A stretch of 64,000 nt of DNA from Solimonas marina (GCF_012241385.1 NZ_JAAVXB010000002.1:124001-188000), one strand, 5' to 3'. Positions 1-9,727 are shown, counted from the stretch's first letter. Numbers and translations: made by a program. Notes: generated by a model from the letters alone, not told the origin.

Positions 1-129
1 GTACGGCCGATGGCGAAGGGGACGGCGATGCCGAAGCTGCCGGGTGATCAGTTCAATGCCAAGACGCCGGGGCCGGCCTACAACGTTTTCCTTGAGCGCG
101 GCGAGTTCGACTCGGGCTTCAGCCGCTGA
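1..129 (+). CDS. Tad/Flp pilus secretin (CpaC/RcpA), C-terminal end only
   Basis: The first frame is open from base 1 to a TGA at 127-129 and gives the last 42 residues of a protein. It starts VRP, continues to a KLPGD segment and ends in a short acidic tail. The VRP...LP-D pattern is typical of the extreme C-terminus of CpaC/RcpA secretins, which form the outer-membrane channel of the Tad pilus. It lies directly upstream of tadZ, where that gene is expected in Tad operons. The fragment is short, so the family call leans on context as well as sequence. Confidence 0.65.
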   Translation, partial: VRPMAKGTAMPKLPGDQFNAKTPGPAYNVFLERGEFDSGFSR

Positions 130-186
130 AAGGAGCGTGCTCGCTAGAATTTTCAGTACGCACTGCCAGAACAAGACAGAAAACAA

Positions 187-1374
187 ATGAAAACGCAGGC
201 CGTCGTCGTTGCTGATGATCCGGTATATCTGAGCTGGCTCGAGAATGCGGCCGGCAGCAATGCCGAGTTTTCGTTGATTCGGCCGCTCGATGCCGAGGAT
301 CTGATCGAACGCGTGCAGATGATGGGGCGCGTCGATGCGGTGTTCTTCCAGTTCGAGCGCAGCAACCTCGACGCGCGTCTCTCGATGATGGAGCGCCTCG
401 TCGAGCGCATTCCGGATGTCGCGGTTGCCGGCCTCGGCGCTGACAGCAATCCCGATGTCGTGCTGGCGGCGATGCGCGCCGGCGCGCGTGATTTCTTTGT
501 GCTGCGCCGTGATGAGACCGATGTTGCGGCCCTGCTGTCGAAGTTGCTGCGGCGCAGCCAGACCGTGGCTCGCCCGCAGCAGCGGCAAGGCCATCTCTAC
601 AGTGTGCTGGCGGCGCAGCCGCTCGATGGCATTGCGTTCGTGTCGTCGCATCTGGCGCTGGCCTGCCATGAGCAGATGCCAAAGTCCGAGCCGACATTGC
701 TCATCGACATCGCGACGCCACCGGGCGCGGCGGCGATCTTTCTCAACATCAGCCAGTCTTATAGCGTGCTCGACGCGATCAACGATGTTTATCGTTGTGA
801 CCAGACCCTGATCGATACGGCGTTCTCGCGTCATGCCAGCGGCCTGTATGTGCTGAGCCTGCCTGAGGATCTGATCGGCCGTCCGCAGTTCGTCTTCGAC
901 GACTTCATCAAGCTGCTGCAGGTCGTGCGCGGTTTGTTCGGCTGTGTGATCGTCGGCTTCGACGCGCACTGGCCGGTGGATTGCATCTCCGCCGTGCTGC
1001 AGCAGTCCGAGCGGACGCTGATGCTGTCCGATCAGTCGATCATCAAGTCGCGGCACAGCAAGTACCTGCTGCGTGCGTTGCGCCTCGAGGACTGCCCGCT
1101 CGACCGGACTGCATTGCTCGTCGACTCGTACCGCAAGCGCGTGGGGCTTGAGCCCGAGAATCTGGCGGAAATCCTTGACCTGCCGCTGTTCGGTCGGCTC
1201 TCGGCCAGTACCCATCACGGCCGGATTCAGGCGATGAACGCCGGTGAGCCGATCTTCAGCATCGCGCCAAAGGAACCGTTCTGCGTCGATATTCGCAGTG
1301 TCGCCACGGCCTTGCTCGGCGGACAGCCGAAGATGGACGTCAACAAGAGCGGCTTGTCCCGCCTGTTCGGGTAG
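187..1374 (+). CDS. tadZ: Tad pilus localisation protein TadZ/CpaE-like
   Basis: This 395-residue protein has a receiver-like N-terminal half (about residues 1-125, with an AMRAGARDFF segment typical of CpaE/TadZ) and a MinD/ParA-like C-terminal half. TadZ proteins sit at the cell pole or membrane and organise assembly of the Tad secretion machine. The expected deviant Walker A lysine motif is absent: where KGGVGKT-like residues would be, around residues 140-155, the sequence reads AAQPLDGIAFVSS. It is therefore probably not an active ATPase, as in some TadZ proteins. It lies 57 bases after the secretin stop and 9 bases before tadA, consistent with one operon. The start at 187 has only a weak purine-rich leader. 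Confidence 0.85.
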   Translation: MKTQAVVVADDPVYLSWLENAAGSNAEFSLIRPLDAEDLIERVQMMGRVDAVFFQFERSNLDARLSMMERLVERIPDVAVAGLGADSNPDVVLAAMRAGARDFFVLRRDETDVAALLSKLLRRSQTVARPQQRQGHLYSVLAAQPLDGIAFVSSHLALACHEQMPKSEPTLLIDIATPPGAAAIFLNISQSYSVLDAINDVYRCDQTLIDTAFSRHASGLYVLSLPEDLIGRPQFVFDDFIKLLQVVRGLFGCVIVGFDAHWPVDCISAVLQQSERTLMLSDQSIIKSRHSKYLLRALRLEDCPLDRTALLVDSYRKRVGLEPENLAEILDLPLFGRLSASTHHGRIQAMNAGEPIFSIAPKEPFCVDIRSVATALLGGQPKMDVNKSGLSRLFG

Positions 1375-1383
1375 CGGCCAGTC

Positions 1384-2634
1384 ATGGGGCAGCCGGAACG
1401 TGCGAACGTGAGCACCTCGCCTGACGCGCAACTGGCGCGGTTCCGGCTGTCGGATCAATACCTGCAGCTCAAGAACAATTTTCATCGTCATCTGATCCAG
1501 CAGATCGACGAGCGCAATCTCGATATCGATCGCTGGGACGCCGAGCAGACCGACCGCTTCGTGCTCGAGCAGATCCGGCGTTATGTCGTCGACCAGCGAC
1601 TGCCGATCAATCAGCGCGAATCCGAAGCGCTCGCCCGCGACGCCAAGGACGAGCTGATGGGTTACGGCCCGATCCAGGGACTGATCGATGATGATGATGT
1701 GAACGATATCGTCGTCAACGGCCCGGATCGTGTCTTCGTCGAGCGCGCCGGCAAGCTGTCCAGCGTCCCGGTGCGATTCCTCAACAACGCGCACGTGATG
1801 CGGGTCATCCAGCGCATCCTGGCGCCGATCGGTCGTCGTGTCGATGAGTCGACGCCGATGGTCGATGCGCGCTTGCCCGACGGTTCGCGCGTCAATGCCG
1901 TGATACCGCCGATCGCACTCGATGGCCCCTGCGTCTCAATCCGGAAATTCCGCAAGCATCCGCTGACCTCCGAGGATTTGTTGCGCTACGGATCGATCAG
2001 CGAAGTGGAACTCGAGTATCTGCAACGCCGTGTCGCCGAGCGCACCAACCTGATCGTCGTCGGCGGCACCGGCTCCGGCAAGACCACATTCCTCAACCTG
2101 CTGTCGCAGTGGATTCCGCAGGATGAGCGTGTCGTCACCGTTGAAGACGCGGCCGAGCTGCGCTTCGAGCACGGCCACGTCGTGCGCCTCGAAACGCGGC
2201 CGCCGAACCTCGAAGGCGAGCGTGCCGTCACAGCCCGCGATCTGGTCCGTAACGCGCTGCGTATGCGCCCGGATCGCATTGTTGTCGGCGAGGTACGTGG
2301 CGACGAAGTGCTCGACATGCTGCAGGCGATGAACACCGGTCACGACGGTTCGATGACGACGCTACACGCGAATTCCGCGCGTGACGCGATCCATCGTCTG
2401 GAATTGCTGGCCGGGTTCGCCGGCTACACCGGCAGTGAGGTCACATTCCGCGGGCAGATCGCCGCGGCCATTCAGTTGCTCGTGCATGTGAGTCGTCTGA
2501 AAGGCGGCGAGCGCCGCGTGATGTCGGTCGTCGAACTGACCGGCTTGGCCGACGGCGAGCTGACCATGCGCCAGCTGTTCCGCTATGACCCGGATCGGCG
2601 CGAGCACCTCGATCTGAGAGGGAGCACGACATGA
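1384..2634 (+). CDS. tadA: Tad pilus assembly ATPase TadA/CpaF
   Basis: This is the hexameric secretion ATPase that powers Flp pilus assembly at the inner membrane. The 416-residue protein has an N-terminal helical region, then the type II/IV secretion ATPase core. Walker A is GGTGSGKTT around residue 225, and the Walker B/Asp-box region includes [11 protein letters not shown] around residue 300. A TTLHANS motif follows, as usual in CpaF. The length is normal for the family. The stop overlaps the tadB start by four bases (ATGA), which suggests translational coupling. Confidence 0.96.
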   Translation: MGQPERANVSTSPDAQLARFRLSDQYLQLKNNFHRHLIQQIDERNLDIDRWDAEQTDRFVLEQIRRYVVDQRLPINQRESEALARDAKDELMGYGPIQGLIDDDDVNDIVVNGPDRVFVERAGKLSSVPVRFLNNAHVMRVIQRILAPIGRRVDESTPMVDARLPDGSRVNAVIPPIALDGPCVSIRKFRKHPLTSEDLLRYGSISEVELEYLQRRVAERTNLIVVGGTGSGKTTFLNLLSQWIPQDERVVTVEDAAELRFEHGHVVRLETRPPNLEGERAVTARDLVRNALRMRPDRIVVGEVRGDEVLDMLQAMNTGHDGSMTTLHANSARDAIHRLELLAGFAGYTGSEVTFRGQIAAAIQLLVHVSRLKGGERRVMSVVELTGLADGELTMRQLFRYDPDRREHLDLRGSTT

Positions 2635-3560
2635 GTCTAGTCATCGTCGCGCTGGTGGCATTGCTGCTGATCGCGGCCGCCGGGTTCCTGGTTCTGCAGG
2701 CAACGGCCAAGGAGCGACAGGAAGACGCGGACCTGCGCCTGCGCGTGCTCGGCGGTCAGGATGAGGCCGCCGCGGCGCTGCTCGAGAGCCAGCGCGAACG
2801 CGAGTTGCGCAATCCCATCCTGCGCTGGAGCTGCCATCTGATCTGGCGCACTGGTGTCGATCTCGAGCCTGCCGCCGTGCGGCGCATTCTGCTCGGTGGT
2901 CTGCTGCTGGCGATTGTTGTCTTGCTGATCTTCGGGGTGCTGGCGGGGATTGCCTGTATCACGCTTGCGTTCATCGTCGGGTGGTTGGTGCTCACGCAGA
3001 TGGCCGCGCGGCGGCGCATAAAAATCATCTCGCAATTTCCGTCGTTCCTTGAAAGCGTCATTCGCGTGCTAGTCGCCGGCAATACCCTTGAAGAGGCCTT
3101 GTCATCTGCGAGCCGTGAGGCACCTGAACCGATCAGGCCGCTGTTTATTAATGTCAGTCGGCAGGTGCGTCTCGGTGCGCCGCTGGAGGCCGTGCTGATG
3201 CAGATGGCCGAAATTCATGACCTGCGCGATTTGAAGGTGATGGCACTTGCGGCGTCGATCAACCGCAAGTTCGGCGGCTCGATGCGGAACGTTTTGCGCA
3301 GCCTGATAAGCGGGATCCGTACGCGGGAGAATGCGGCTCGAGAATTACGCGCGCTGACTGCCGAAACACGTTTTTCCGCTGTGGTGTTGTCGGTCATTCC
3401 GACGCTGTTGGTGGTATTCATCATTTGGCGAAATCCGGGTTATTACACGCAGATTTGGGCGGATCATAGTGGGAGGTTATTGCTCTGCACGGCGATTATT
3501 CTTCAGGTGGCGGGCGTTTTCGTCATCTGGCGAATGATGAAGTCTACGGAGACCGACTGA
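2631..3560 (+). CDS. tadB: Tad inner-membrane platform protein TadB
   Basis: This 309-residue type II secretion F-like protein has an N-terminal membrane segment, a pair of hydrophobic segments around residues 85-125, a cytoplasmic T2SSF helical domain around residues 145-280 and C-terminal membrane helices. TadB and TadC form the inner-membrane platform on which TadA acts. It is coupled to tadA by a four-base overlap and to tadC by a one-base overlap (TGATG). From about base 3010 the codon use becomes visibly richer in A/T at third positions than in tadA. Confidence 0.93.
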   Translation: MSLVIVALVALLLIAAAGFLVLQATAKERQEDADLRLRVLGGQDEAAAALLESQRERELRNPILRWSCHLIWRTGVDLEPAAVRRILLGGLLLAIVVLLIFGVLAGIACITLAFIVGWLVLTQMAARRRIKIISQFPSFLESVIRVLVAGNTLEEALSSASREAPEPIRPLFINVSRQVRLGAPLEAVLMQMAEIHDLRDLKVMALAASINRKFGGSMRNVLRSLISGIRTRENAARELRALTAETRFSAVVLSVIPTLLVVFIIWRNPGYYTQIWADHSGRLLLCTAIILQVAGVFVIWRMMKSTETD

Positions 3561-4504
3561 TGAACCCGACTTTCTTTGCATCGATCGTCGCTGCCGCCAT
3601 CGTGGTATGCACACTCGCTGTGCTGGCCCTTGTCTACTTGCTCGTGCGCAGCCGGCAGGAAATATCGTTACGGCGGCGGCTTGATCCGCAGCTCAGTCAG
3701 GCGCAAGCCCGCGATTTCGGCACTGTGGGCAGTGCGCCGATGATTGAGAGCATGGCACGCAGTGGTAAGGCCATCGAGCAGATGGTCGATACGGAAGGGG
3801 AAAGTGCGCGTCTACTTGTGCAAGCAGGCTGGAGAAGCGCGAAGGCACGCCTCTTCTGGTACGCATTCCAGGCGGTCTTGCCTGTTTTCTTTTTTGTTCT
3901 GGTAACGCTGTACTGGACGTTCAGTGAATCACCCCAGCGAACTTTGCATGGACTGCTAGCCGTCATCGTCGCCGCCATTTTGAGCTTTCTTGCTCCGAGG
4001 TGGATTCTCCGTAGCGCGGCGTCGCGGCGTCGTGGAAGAGTTCAACGCGAAGTGCCGCTGTTCATCCATCTGCTGGTGTTGCTATTCGAATCAGGCCTTT
4101 CGACGCGGCAGGCTCTGCAGAGTATGGTTCGTGAGAGCGGTGGGGTCTTGCTTGAACTTGGGCGTGAGCTTGATGTTATGTTGCGGCAAGTGGAGGCGGG
4201 TGCTGATTTGAGCGACACCCTTAAAAGCACGTCGGATGTGTTGGCAGTAGAAGACTTGTCGACAGTATTTAGTGTGCTGCGCCAGGTTGACCGCTACGGC
4301 GGCGAGTTGCGCGAACCGTTGCTGGAGACGCTGGAGGTGATTGAGGAGCGTCGCGGATACGAGCTGCGCGAAAAGGTCAACCATATGTCGGGGCGCATGA
4401 CAGTCGTCATGGTGCTGTTCTTTTTTCCAGCGCTGCTAATTTTTGTCGCGGGGCCGGCTTTCATGGGCATCATCAAAGCCTTGGGCGACATCAATGGGCG
4501 TTGA
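3560..4504 (+). CDS. tadC: Tad inner-membrane platform protein TadC
   Basis: This second platform protein of the Tad machine has 314 residues. It has a membrane segment at residues 5-28, a hydrophobic pair around 108-150, a T2SSF domain around 165-290 with the LFESGLSTRQAL segment typical of the family, and a C-terminal membrane helix ending PAFMGIIKAL. The gene uses many A/T-ending codons, unlike tadA and tadD on either side. Its final codons overlap the tadD start. Confidence 0.93.
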   Translation: MNPTFFASIVAAAIVVCTLAVLALVYLLVRSRQEISLRRRLDPQLSQAQARDFGTVGSAPMIESMARSGKAIEQMVDTEGESARLLVQAGWRSAKARLFWYAFQAVLPVFFFVLVTLYWTFSESPQRTLHGLLAVIVAAILSFLAPRWILRSAASRRRGRVQREVPLFIHLLVLLFESGLSTRQALQSMVRESGGVLLELGRELDVMLRQVEAGADLSDTLKSTSDVLAVEDLSTVFSVLRQVDRYGGELREPLLETLEVIEERRGYELREKVNHMSGRMTVVMVLFFFPALLIFVAGPAFMGIIKALGDINGR

Positions 4505-5192
4505 TCGTTCGCTGCAATGCGCTATCGTCATCGTGTCAATTTCACTGCTGTTGGGCGGCTGTGCGAGCGCCGGAGGTTCACGCAGTCCCGATGAGCTGGC
4601 GGCCGATTCGGCGGCGACCGAGAAATCGGTGCACGTCGACCTGATCCGCAAGATGCTCGACCAGGGGCAGTACTACGCCGCTCTAGCGCATATCCAGCAG
4701 CAACAGCAGGCGACCGGTAATTCCGAACAGCTTCGATATCTCGAAGCCGATGCGCGTCGCCAGCTTGGGCAGACCGCGGCCGCGCAGACGCTTTATCGTG
4801 GCTTGTTGCAGACACAGTATGCCGCCGAGGCCTATCACGGCCTGGGCCTGCTCTATGCGTCGAGCAACATGAATCTGGCGATTCAGTATCTGCGCGAGGC
4901 GGCACGCCGCCGCCCGACCAACGCCAAGATGCGCAACGATCTGGGTTACGCACTGATGAGCGCGGGTCGTTATTCCGAAGCGTTGCCGGAGCTGTCGACC
5001 GCGGTCGAGCTCGATTCGACGAACGATCAGGCGCGTAACAATCTGCTGATGTTGCTGTTGGTGACCGGCGACGAGCGGCGCGCGCAGCAGGTCATCAATC
5101 AGGCGGCGATTCCGCCGGATGTTGTGGCGCGTATGCGCGCCGACGCCAAGCGTATGCAGGCCCGTGTCGCGGGCACAGGAGCTGGAAAATGA
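4494..5192 (+). CDS. tadD: TadD-like TPR lipoprotein
   Basis: This 232-residue lipoprotein carries tetratricopeptide repeats and is probably the outer-membrane pilotin/assembly factor of the Tad system. A hydrophobic signal segment is followed by a lipobox LLGGC with Cys23 as the lipidation site. TPR-like helices span about residues 45-215, including GLGLLYA, YLREAARRRP and DLGYALMSAGRY segments. The ATG at 4494 is preferred over one 51 bases upstream because it gives a clean signal peptide. It overlaps the last codons of tadC by 11 bases. Confidence 0.9.
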   Translation: MGVDRSLQCAIVIVSISLLLGGCASAGGSRSPDELAADSAATEKSVHVDLIRKMLDQGQYYAALAHIQQQQQATGNSEQLRYLEADARRQLGQTAAAQTLYRGLLQTQYAAEAYHGLGLLYASSNMNLAIQYLREAARRRPTNAKMRNDLGYALMSAGRYSEALPELSTAVELDSTNDQARNNLLMLLLVTGDERRAQQVINQAAIPPDVVARMRADAKRMQARVAGTGAGK

Positions 5193-5479
5193 AGAATGTC
5201 GTGATGATCTGTGCGGGCCTGCTGTGCTCGGCCCCGGCGTTCGCGGAAACGGCGGCGACGCCGGCCGCGCCGGAACTCGCTATTGGCGCTGACGCTCGCG
5301 CCTGGCTCGACCTGCAGAAGAGTCCTTCGGCGCAGGTCATGAATACGCCGCCGGTGCCGGGTGAGGTGGCGACCGAGGTCTACCAGCGCTACGTCAACAG
5401 CTTCAAGCACCCGATTCCGGAAAAGTTCTCGCGCGAATCCTACGTGCAGAGCGGCAGCAGCGGCGGCAGCAGCCAGTAA
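5189..5479 (+). CDS. DUF3613-type small exported protein of Tad locus
   Basis: This 96-residue protein has a signal peptide (cleavage expected after AFA around residue 19), a short conserved middle region and a Ser/Gly-rich C-terminal tail. It matches in size, layout and position the DUF3613 proteins found at the end of Tad operons; the function is unknown. The start overlaps the tadD stop by four bases (ATGA), so the two are probably coupled. The conserved stretch PVPGEVATEVYQRYV...FKHPIPEKF is the part to search with. Confidence 0.75.
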   Translation: MKNVVMICAGLLCSAPAFAETAATPAAPELAIGADARAWLDLQKSPSAQVMNTPPVPGEVATEVYQRYVNSFKHPIPEKFSRESYVQSGSSGGSSQ

Positions 5480-5530
5480 TGTGGGGGGCTTCGAACGCGA
5501 GGGGCGCGCCGGACGCGCGGGCCTGAGCGG

Positions 5531-8500
5531 GTGCAGCGGTCGGCGGCGGCAGGCCCATTACAGCGACCACGTCTGGTCGTTGGTTTGCTGCTGGCGCTTG
5601 CCGCCATTCTTCTGATCCTCGGCGCGGCCGGCCTGCTCAAGGCCGAAGCGCTGCAGGAACAAGCGGCGATCGCCTATACCGGCTCGCAGCTGAGCGATGA
5701 GCTTGCCGGAGTGCTCTCGCGACCCGCAGCGACACCGGCACTCAACCCGGTGGTTCGCAAACTGCTCGAGCGCGAGCCGGCGTTGTTTCGCGTCGTGGTC
5801 CGCGACCCGGGCGGTTTGCTGCTCGCACATGCTGGGCGATACGACGAGTGGGCGTACGGCGACGCGGGCCTCGGCCATGTCGCGGCAGCCGCGCTGTATC
5901 GCCTGTATGCGTCGGCTGGCAGCGCTCCGGTTCGTGATGCCGAAGGCCGTACGGTCGGCCAAGTCGATTTTGACGTCACGCCGTCCGCCGTCGACGCCGT
6001 ACACGATCATGCCGTCGCCCAGCTGCAACTCACCGGCTGGCTGCTGCTCGGCTGTACCTTGCTGGTCGTTGCCGCGGTCATCTGGCTGCTGCGCCGTCGT
6101 CGCCATGGCGCTGATTGGCGAGTGCGCGCTGATCCCGGCCGCGACGCAAGGAATCCGCCGAGTGCCGATGCCGGTGATGTGGCCTTTCGCGAACGGGGCG
6201 GCGTCATCATGGATGGCCTGCAGTACGGCATCCTCAGTGCCGACCGCGACGGTCGCGTGCGTTATCTCAATGGCACCGCCGAGCGCCTGACGGGTTGGTC
6301 GTTGGCGGCGGCACGGGGGCGTATGACGTACTCGGTCGTGCATCTCGTCGATGCCTACGGCGCGCCGATGCAGACGGTCCTCGAAGCCGCCCTGCAGAAA
6401 AGCGGTGAAGCCCCGACCCAGCAGGGCTGGCTGAAGGCGCGAGACGGCATCCGTCGTCCGGTCGAGCTGCAGGCCAGCCTGTTGCGCCATGCCGAAGCCC
6501 ATGTCGATGGCGCGATCATGCTGTTTCGCGACATCACCCATCACACCATCGAGATCGATCGCCTGCGCCGCGAGGCGCGCCTGTCGCAAGCGATCGTCGA
6601 CCATCTCGACGAAGGCGTGCTGGTGACGGACCCGTCTGGCCTGGTGCGCTTTGCCAATGCGCGCGCCATGCGCATGTTCGGCTACACGCGTGAGGAGTTG
6701 CAGAGCTTCACCGTCGCCAAGCTGATGCCGGTGCCGTTCCTCAATACCCCCGGCGTGCGCTTGCCCGACTATGTGTCGTCGAGTGCGGCCGACTTGCCGA
6801 AAGTGGTGGGCTGGCGACATGACGCGACGACCTTTCCGGTCGAGCTGTGGGTGCAACCGCTGCAGCTTGAGCAGTCGAGCGGCTACGTTGTCATCGTTCG
6901 CGACATCAGCGAGCGGCTGCGGGGCGAGAATCTGGCCAGCCGTCTCGGGCGTCTGCTCGATGCCGCCGCCGAGGAAATCTACATTTTCGATGCGCAGTCG
7001 CTGGCGTTTCTGGAGGTCAATCGCGGCGCGCGCCGCAACCTGGGATATCGCGCCGAGGCCTTGCTGCGCATGACGCCGCTCGATATCAGCGACGAGCTCG
7101 ACGAGACGCGCTTCAACGAATACCTCGACAAGCTGCGCGACGGTGGCCAGGAGAGCATCGTCTATCGTTGTCGCCATCGTCGCCGTGACGGCACCAACTA
7201 TCCGGTCGAGGTGCGCCTGAACCTGTCTCGCGAGGAGCAGCCGCCGGTGTTCATGGCCATTGCGGCCGATATCAGCGAGCGGCTCGAAGGCGAGGCGCGG
7301 CTCGAACAACTCGCCCACTACGATGCGCTGACGGGATTGCCGAACCGCGTGATGCTGCGCGATCGCCTGCATCAGGCGGTGATCGCGCAGCGGCGCAGTG
7401 ATCGCATGCTGGCCGTGCTGTTCCTCGACGTTGATCGCTTCAAGCAGATCAACGACGCCTACGGGCACGACATCGGTGACCAGGTCTTGCGCGCGACGGC
7501 CGAGCGACTGGTGTCGATGGTGCGGGAGTCGGATACCGTCGCACGCCTGGCCGGCGACGAATTCGTCATCGTCGCGCCGGGACTGCGCGATGCCGAAGAT
7601 GCCGCGCAGCTGGCGCAGAAGCTAATCGATCGCTTTGCCCAGCCCTTGCCGATCCCGGGCTTCGATCTGGTTTCCCAGCTCAGCATCGGCTTGACGCTGC
7701 ACCCGCTCGATGACGGCAACGAGGACGTGCTGCTGCGGCACGCCGACATGGCGATGTACGAGGCCAAGCAGGCCGGGCGTGGCTGCTATCGCGTCTTCAC
7801 CAACCGCATCGGTGACGATCGCCGGCGGCGGCTTGATCTCGAGCAGGAAATCCATTCGGCGGTCGCCCTGAACCAGTTTCAGCTGCTGATGACGCCGGTC
7901 ATCGATACCGCCGATGCGGCCGTCGTTGCCGTCTATGCCGGGCGCTACTGGCAGCATCCGCGCTTCGGGCGTATCGAGGAAGATGAGCTGCTGCGCGCCG
8001 GGGCCCGCGCCGGCTTGATCGGCGATCTCGAGCTGTGGCAGATCACGCATGTTTGCGAGCACCACCTGTCGGCGCGCGAACGCGGGATCGAGACCTTGCC
8101 GTTCGTCGTCGACATTTCCGGCTGGCAGCTGCGCACCGGCAGTTTCGCGCAGCATGTCGACGACCTGCTGCACCGCTATGAAGTCCCCGGCGACCGGGTG
8201 GTGTTGGCGCTGACGCCGGACGGGCTCGATGAGGCTTCCGCGGCCCAGCATCCGGCGGTGCGCGCGCTGTTGGCGCGCGGGGTGCGCCTGGCCTTGCGCA
8301 GCTTCAAACTGCCGATCCCGACCGGCGCAGCGCTACCGGTCAGCTGGTTGCTGGCGCGGAATCTGGAAGCGCCGGAACAGATCGAGGCGACCGTGGCGAC
8401 GGCGCGTGACCGCGGTCTGCAGTTGATCGCCCTGACCGACGATGGCGAGGGCGGACACCGCTGGGCAGGGGCCGGCTGCCATCTGGTCGGCAATCAGACA

Positions 8501-8557
8501 CTGGAAGCGCCACAAATGATAGGCTGGCTTGCCGGTCGCCAGGTGCGACCGTTGTAG
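5531..8557 (+). CDS. Membrane PAS-GGDEF diguanylate cyclase with degenerate EAL domain
   Basis: This 1008-residue signalling protein starts with GTG, the first in-frame start available. It has TM1 around residues 17-38, an extracytoplasmic domain, TM2 around 164-187, three PAS-like domains (about 225-345, 350-465, 470-590), a GGDEF domain (about 595-760) and a C-terminal EAL-fold remnant (about 775-1005). The cyclase signature is AGDEF around residue 674, a variant found in active enzymes. An RESD inhibitory site lies five residues before it. The EAL region lacks the EAL triad (VYAGRYW aligns there) and the usual metal-binding acidic residues, so phosphodiesterase activity is unlikely. It follows the Tad genes by 51 bases and may tie pilus production to cyclic di-GMP (inference). 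Confidence 0.9.
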   Translation: MQRSAAAGPLQRPRLVVGLLLALAAILLILGAAGLLKAEALQEQAAIAYTGSQLSDELAGVLSRPAATPALNPVVRKLLEREPALFRVVVRDPGGLLLAHAGRYDEWAYGDAGLGHVAAAALYRLYASAGSAPVRDAEGRTVGQVDFDVTPSAVDAVHDHAVAQLQLTGWLLLGCTLLVVAAVIWLLRRRRHGADWRVRADPGRDARNPPSADAGDVAFRERGGVIMDGLQYGILSADRDGRVRYLNGTAERLTGWSLAAARGRMTYSVVHLVDAYGAPMQTVLEAALQKSGEAPTQQGWLKARDGIRRPVELQASLLRHAEAHVDGAIMLFRDITHHTIEIDRLRREARLSQAIVDHLDEGVLVTDPSGLVRFANARAMRMFGYTREELQSFTVAKLMPVPFLNTPGVRLPDYVSSSAADLPKVVGWRHDATTFPVELWVQPLQLEQSSGYVVIVRDISERLRGENLASRLGRLLDAAAEEIYIFDAQSLAFLEVNRGARRNLGYRAEALLRMTPLDISDELDETRFNEYLDKLRDGGQESIVYRCRHRRRDGTNYPVEVRLNLSREEQPPVFMAIAADISERLEGEARLEQLAHYDALTGLPNRVMLRDRLHQAVIAQRRSDRMLAVLFLDVDRFKQINDAYGHDIGDQVLRATAERLVSMVRESDTVARLAGDEFVIVAPGLRDAEDAAQLAQKLIDRFAQPLPIPGFDLVSQLSIGLTLHPLDDGNEDVLLRHADMAMYEAKQAGRGCYRVFTNRIGDDRRRRLDLEQEIHSAVALNQFQLLMTPVIDTADAAVVAVYAGRYWQHPRFGRIEEDELLRAGARAGLIGDLELWQITHVCEHHLSARERGIETLPFVVDISGWQLRTGSFAQHVDDLLHRYEVPGDRVVLALTPDGLDEASAAQHPAVRALLARGVRLALRSFKLPIPTGAALPVSWLLARNLEAPEQIEATVATARDRGLQLIALTDDGEGGHRWAGAGCHLVGNQTLEAPQMIGWLAGRQVRPL

Positions 8558-8740
8558 AGGGGCCCGGGGGGCTCGTACGGTCGCGGGGGCGGCTGGACGG
8601 GATATCGAGGTGTCCATGATCGGGATTTGACGTTCCGTTGCGCTCGCGCATGGGATGTTGGCGTCACGCGCGGCGGTTAACCCGGCTCCAGCGCGCGGGT
8701 GGTGCAGTCCCAGCCGGGACCAGTCTGGTGGTGGCACAAG

Positions 8741-9727
8741 ATGATTCGACTTCGGCCGCAGGTCCCGCGCGAGGACCTGATGCGTCTCATGCAGTTCCGA
8801 CCGGTCTATACGCACGCCAAGATCGGGCTGTTCATTGCCATCATGGTGGCGCTGGCACTGATCGCCTGGCACACGCCGTACACGGCGGTGCGCTGGCTCG
8901 CGTATTTCGGGCTCGGCTACATGCAGATGGGCATGGTCACGTTCATGCACGACGCGACGCACAATGTCCTGTTCAAGCCGCGCTGGGAGAACTGGGCGTT
9001 CGGAATTCTGGCGATGATGCCGCTGCTCGCGTCGTTCGTGGCGTTCAAGGAAGACCACCTCGAACACCACCGCTACAACCGCTCGTATCAGGATCCGGAC
9101 GCGTTCACGATGGGGCGTCGCCGGCCGCTCGATTTCGTGCTCTTTTACGGTTACGTAGCGGCCAGCGCGCCGCTGAGCTTCCTGCACTTCAATCTGCTGT
9201 ACCCGATCGGCAAGTTCGGCCTGCGCAACTGGGCCATCCACCTGTTCGAGACGGCGCTGAAAATCGTGACGTTCACGCTGCTGTTCATCTGGGCGGCCCA
9301 CGAGGGCGTGCTCGGCAAGGCTGTAGCGCTGCTGCTGTGTCCGGTACTGTTCTTCTCGCTGCTCAATGCGATGCGCTTCATCGCCGAGCATTACGAGACG
9401 CCGTGGGACGAGGGCAAGCTGACCGGTACGCGCACGGTGCTGTCGAATCCGGTGCATTCGTGGTTCTGGAACAACATCAACTACCACATCGGCCATCACG
9501 TGTTTCCGCGTGTGCCTTACTACAACCTCGTCGAGTTGCATCGTCTGATCGAGCCGGACATCGACGGTCTCGGCGCACTGGTCGATCGCAGCTATCTCGC
9601 GGTGTTCGGCAAGGCGCTGTGGCGCGGACCGGAATCCGAAGCACGCCTCAAGCACTTCCTCGACGAGCGCGGCCGCGTGCGCAAACGCGCCGAGGTGATC
9701 TCGCGCCGCGCGCCGGTCGCCGGTTAG
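8741..9727 (+). CDS. Membrane fatty acid desaturase family protein
   Basis: This membrane-bound di-iron desaturase or hydroxylase of about 328 residues has the three histidine boxes of the family: HDATHN, HLEHH and HIGHH near the C-terminus. Paired hydrophobic segments lie between them. Such enzymes introduce double bonds or hydroxyl groups into acyl or carotenoid chains at the inner membrane; the substrate cannot be told from sequence. A longer form from GTG at 8699 is possible, and neither start has a clear ribosome site. It is monocistronic and converges with the stress-protein gene, 21 bases away. Confidence 0.87.
   Translation: MIRLRPQVPREDLMRLMQFRPVYTHAKIGLFIAIMVALALIAWHTPYTAVRWLAYFGLGYMQMGMVTFMHDATHNVLFKPRWENWAFGILAMMPLLASFVAFKEDHLEHHRYNRSYQDPDAFTMGRRRPLDFVLFYGYVAASAPLSFLHFNLLYPIGKFGLRNWAIHLFETALKIVTFTLLFIWAAHEGVLGKAVALLLCPVLFFSLLNAMRFIAEHYETPWDEGKLTGTRTVLSNPVHSWFWNNINYHIGHHVFPRVPYYNLVELHRLIEPDIDGLGALVDRSYLAVFGKALWRGPESEARLKHFLDERGRVRKRAEVISRRAPVAG

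Noticed and set aside
5558-7468. Long minus-strand ORF (636 codons) opposite the GGDEF gene
   Set aside because: It is antisense to a gene with clear PAS and GGDEF motifs, and its own sequence is His/Arg/Ala-rich without any domain; a GC-driven shadow.
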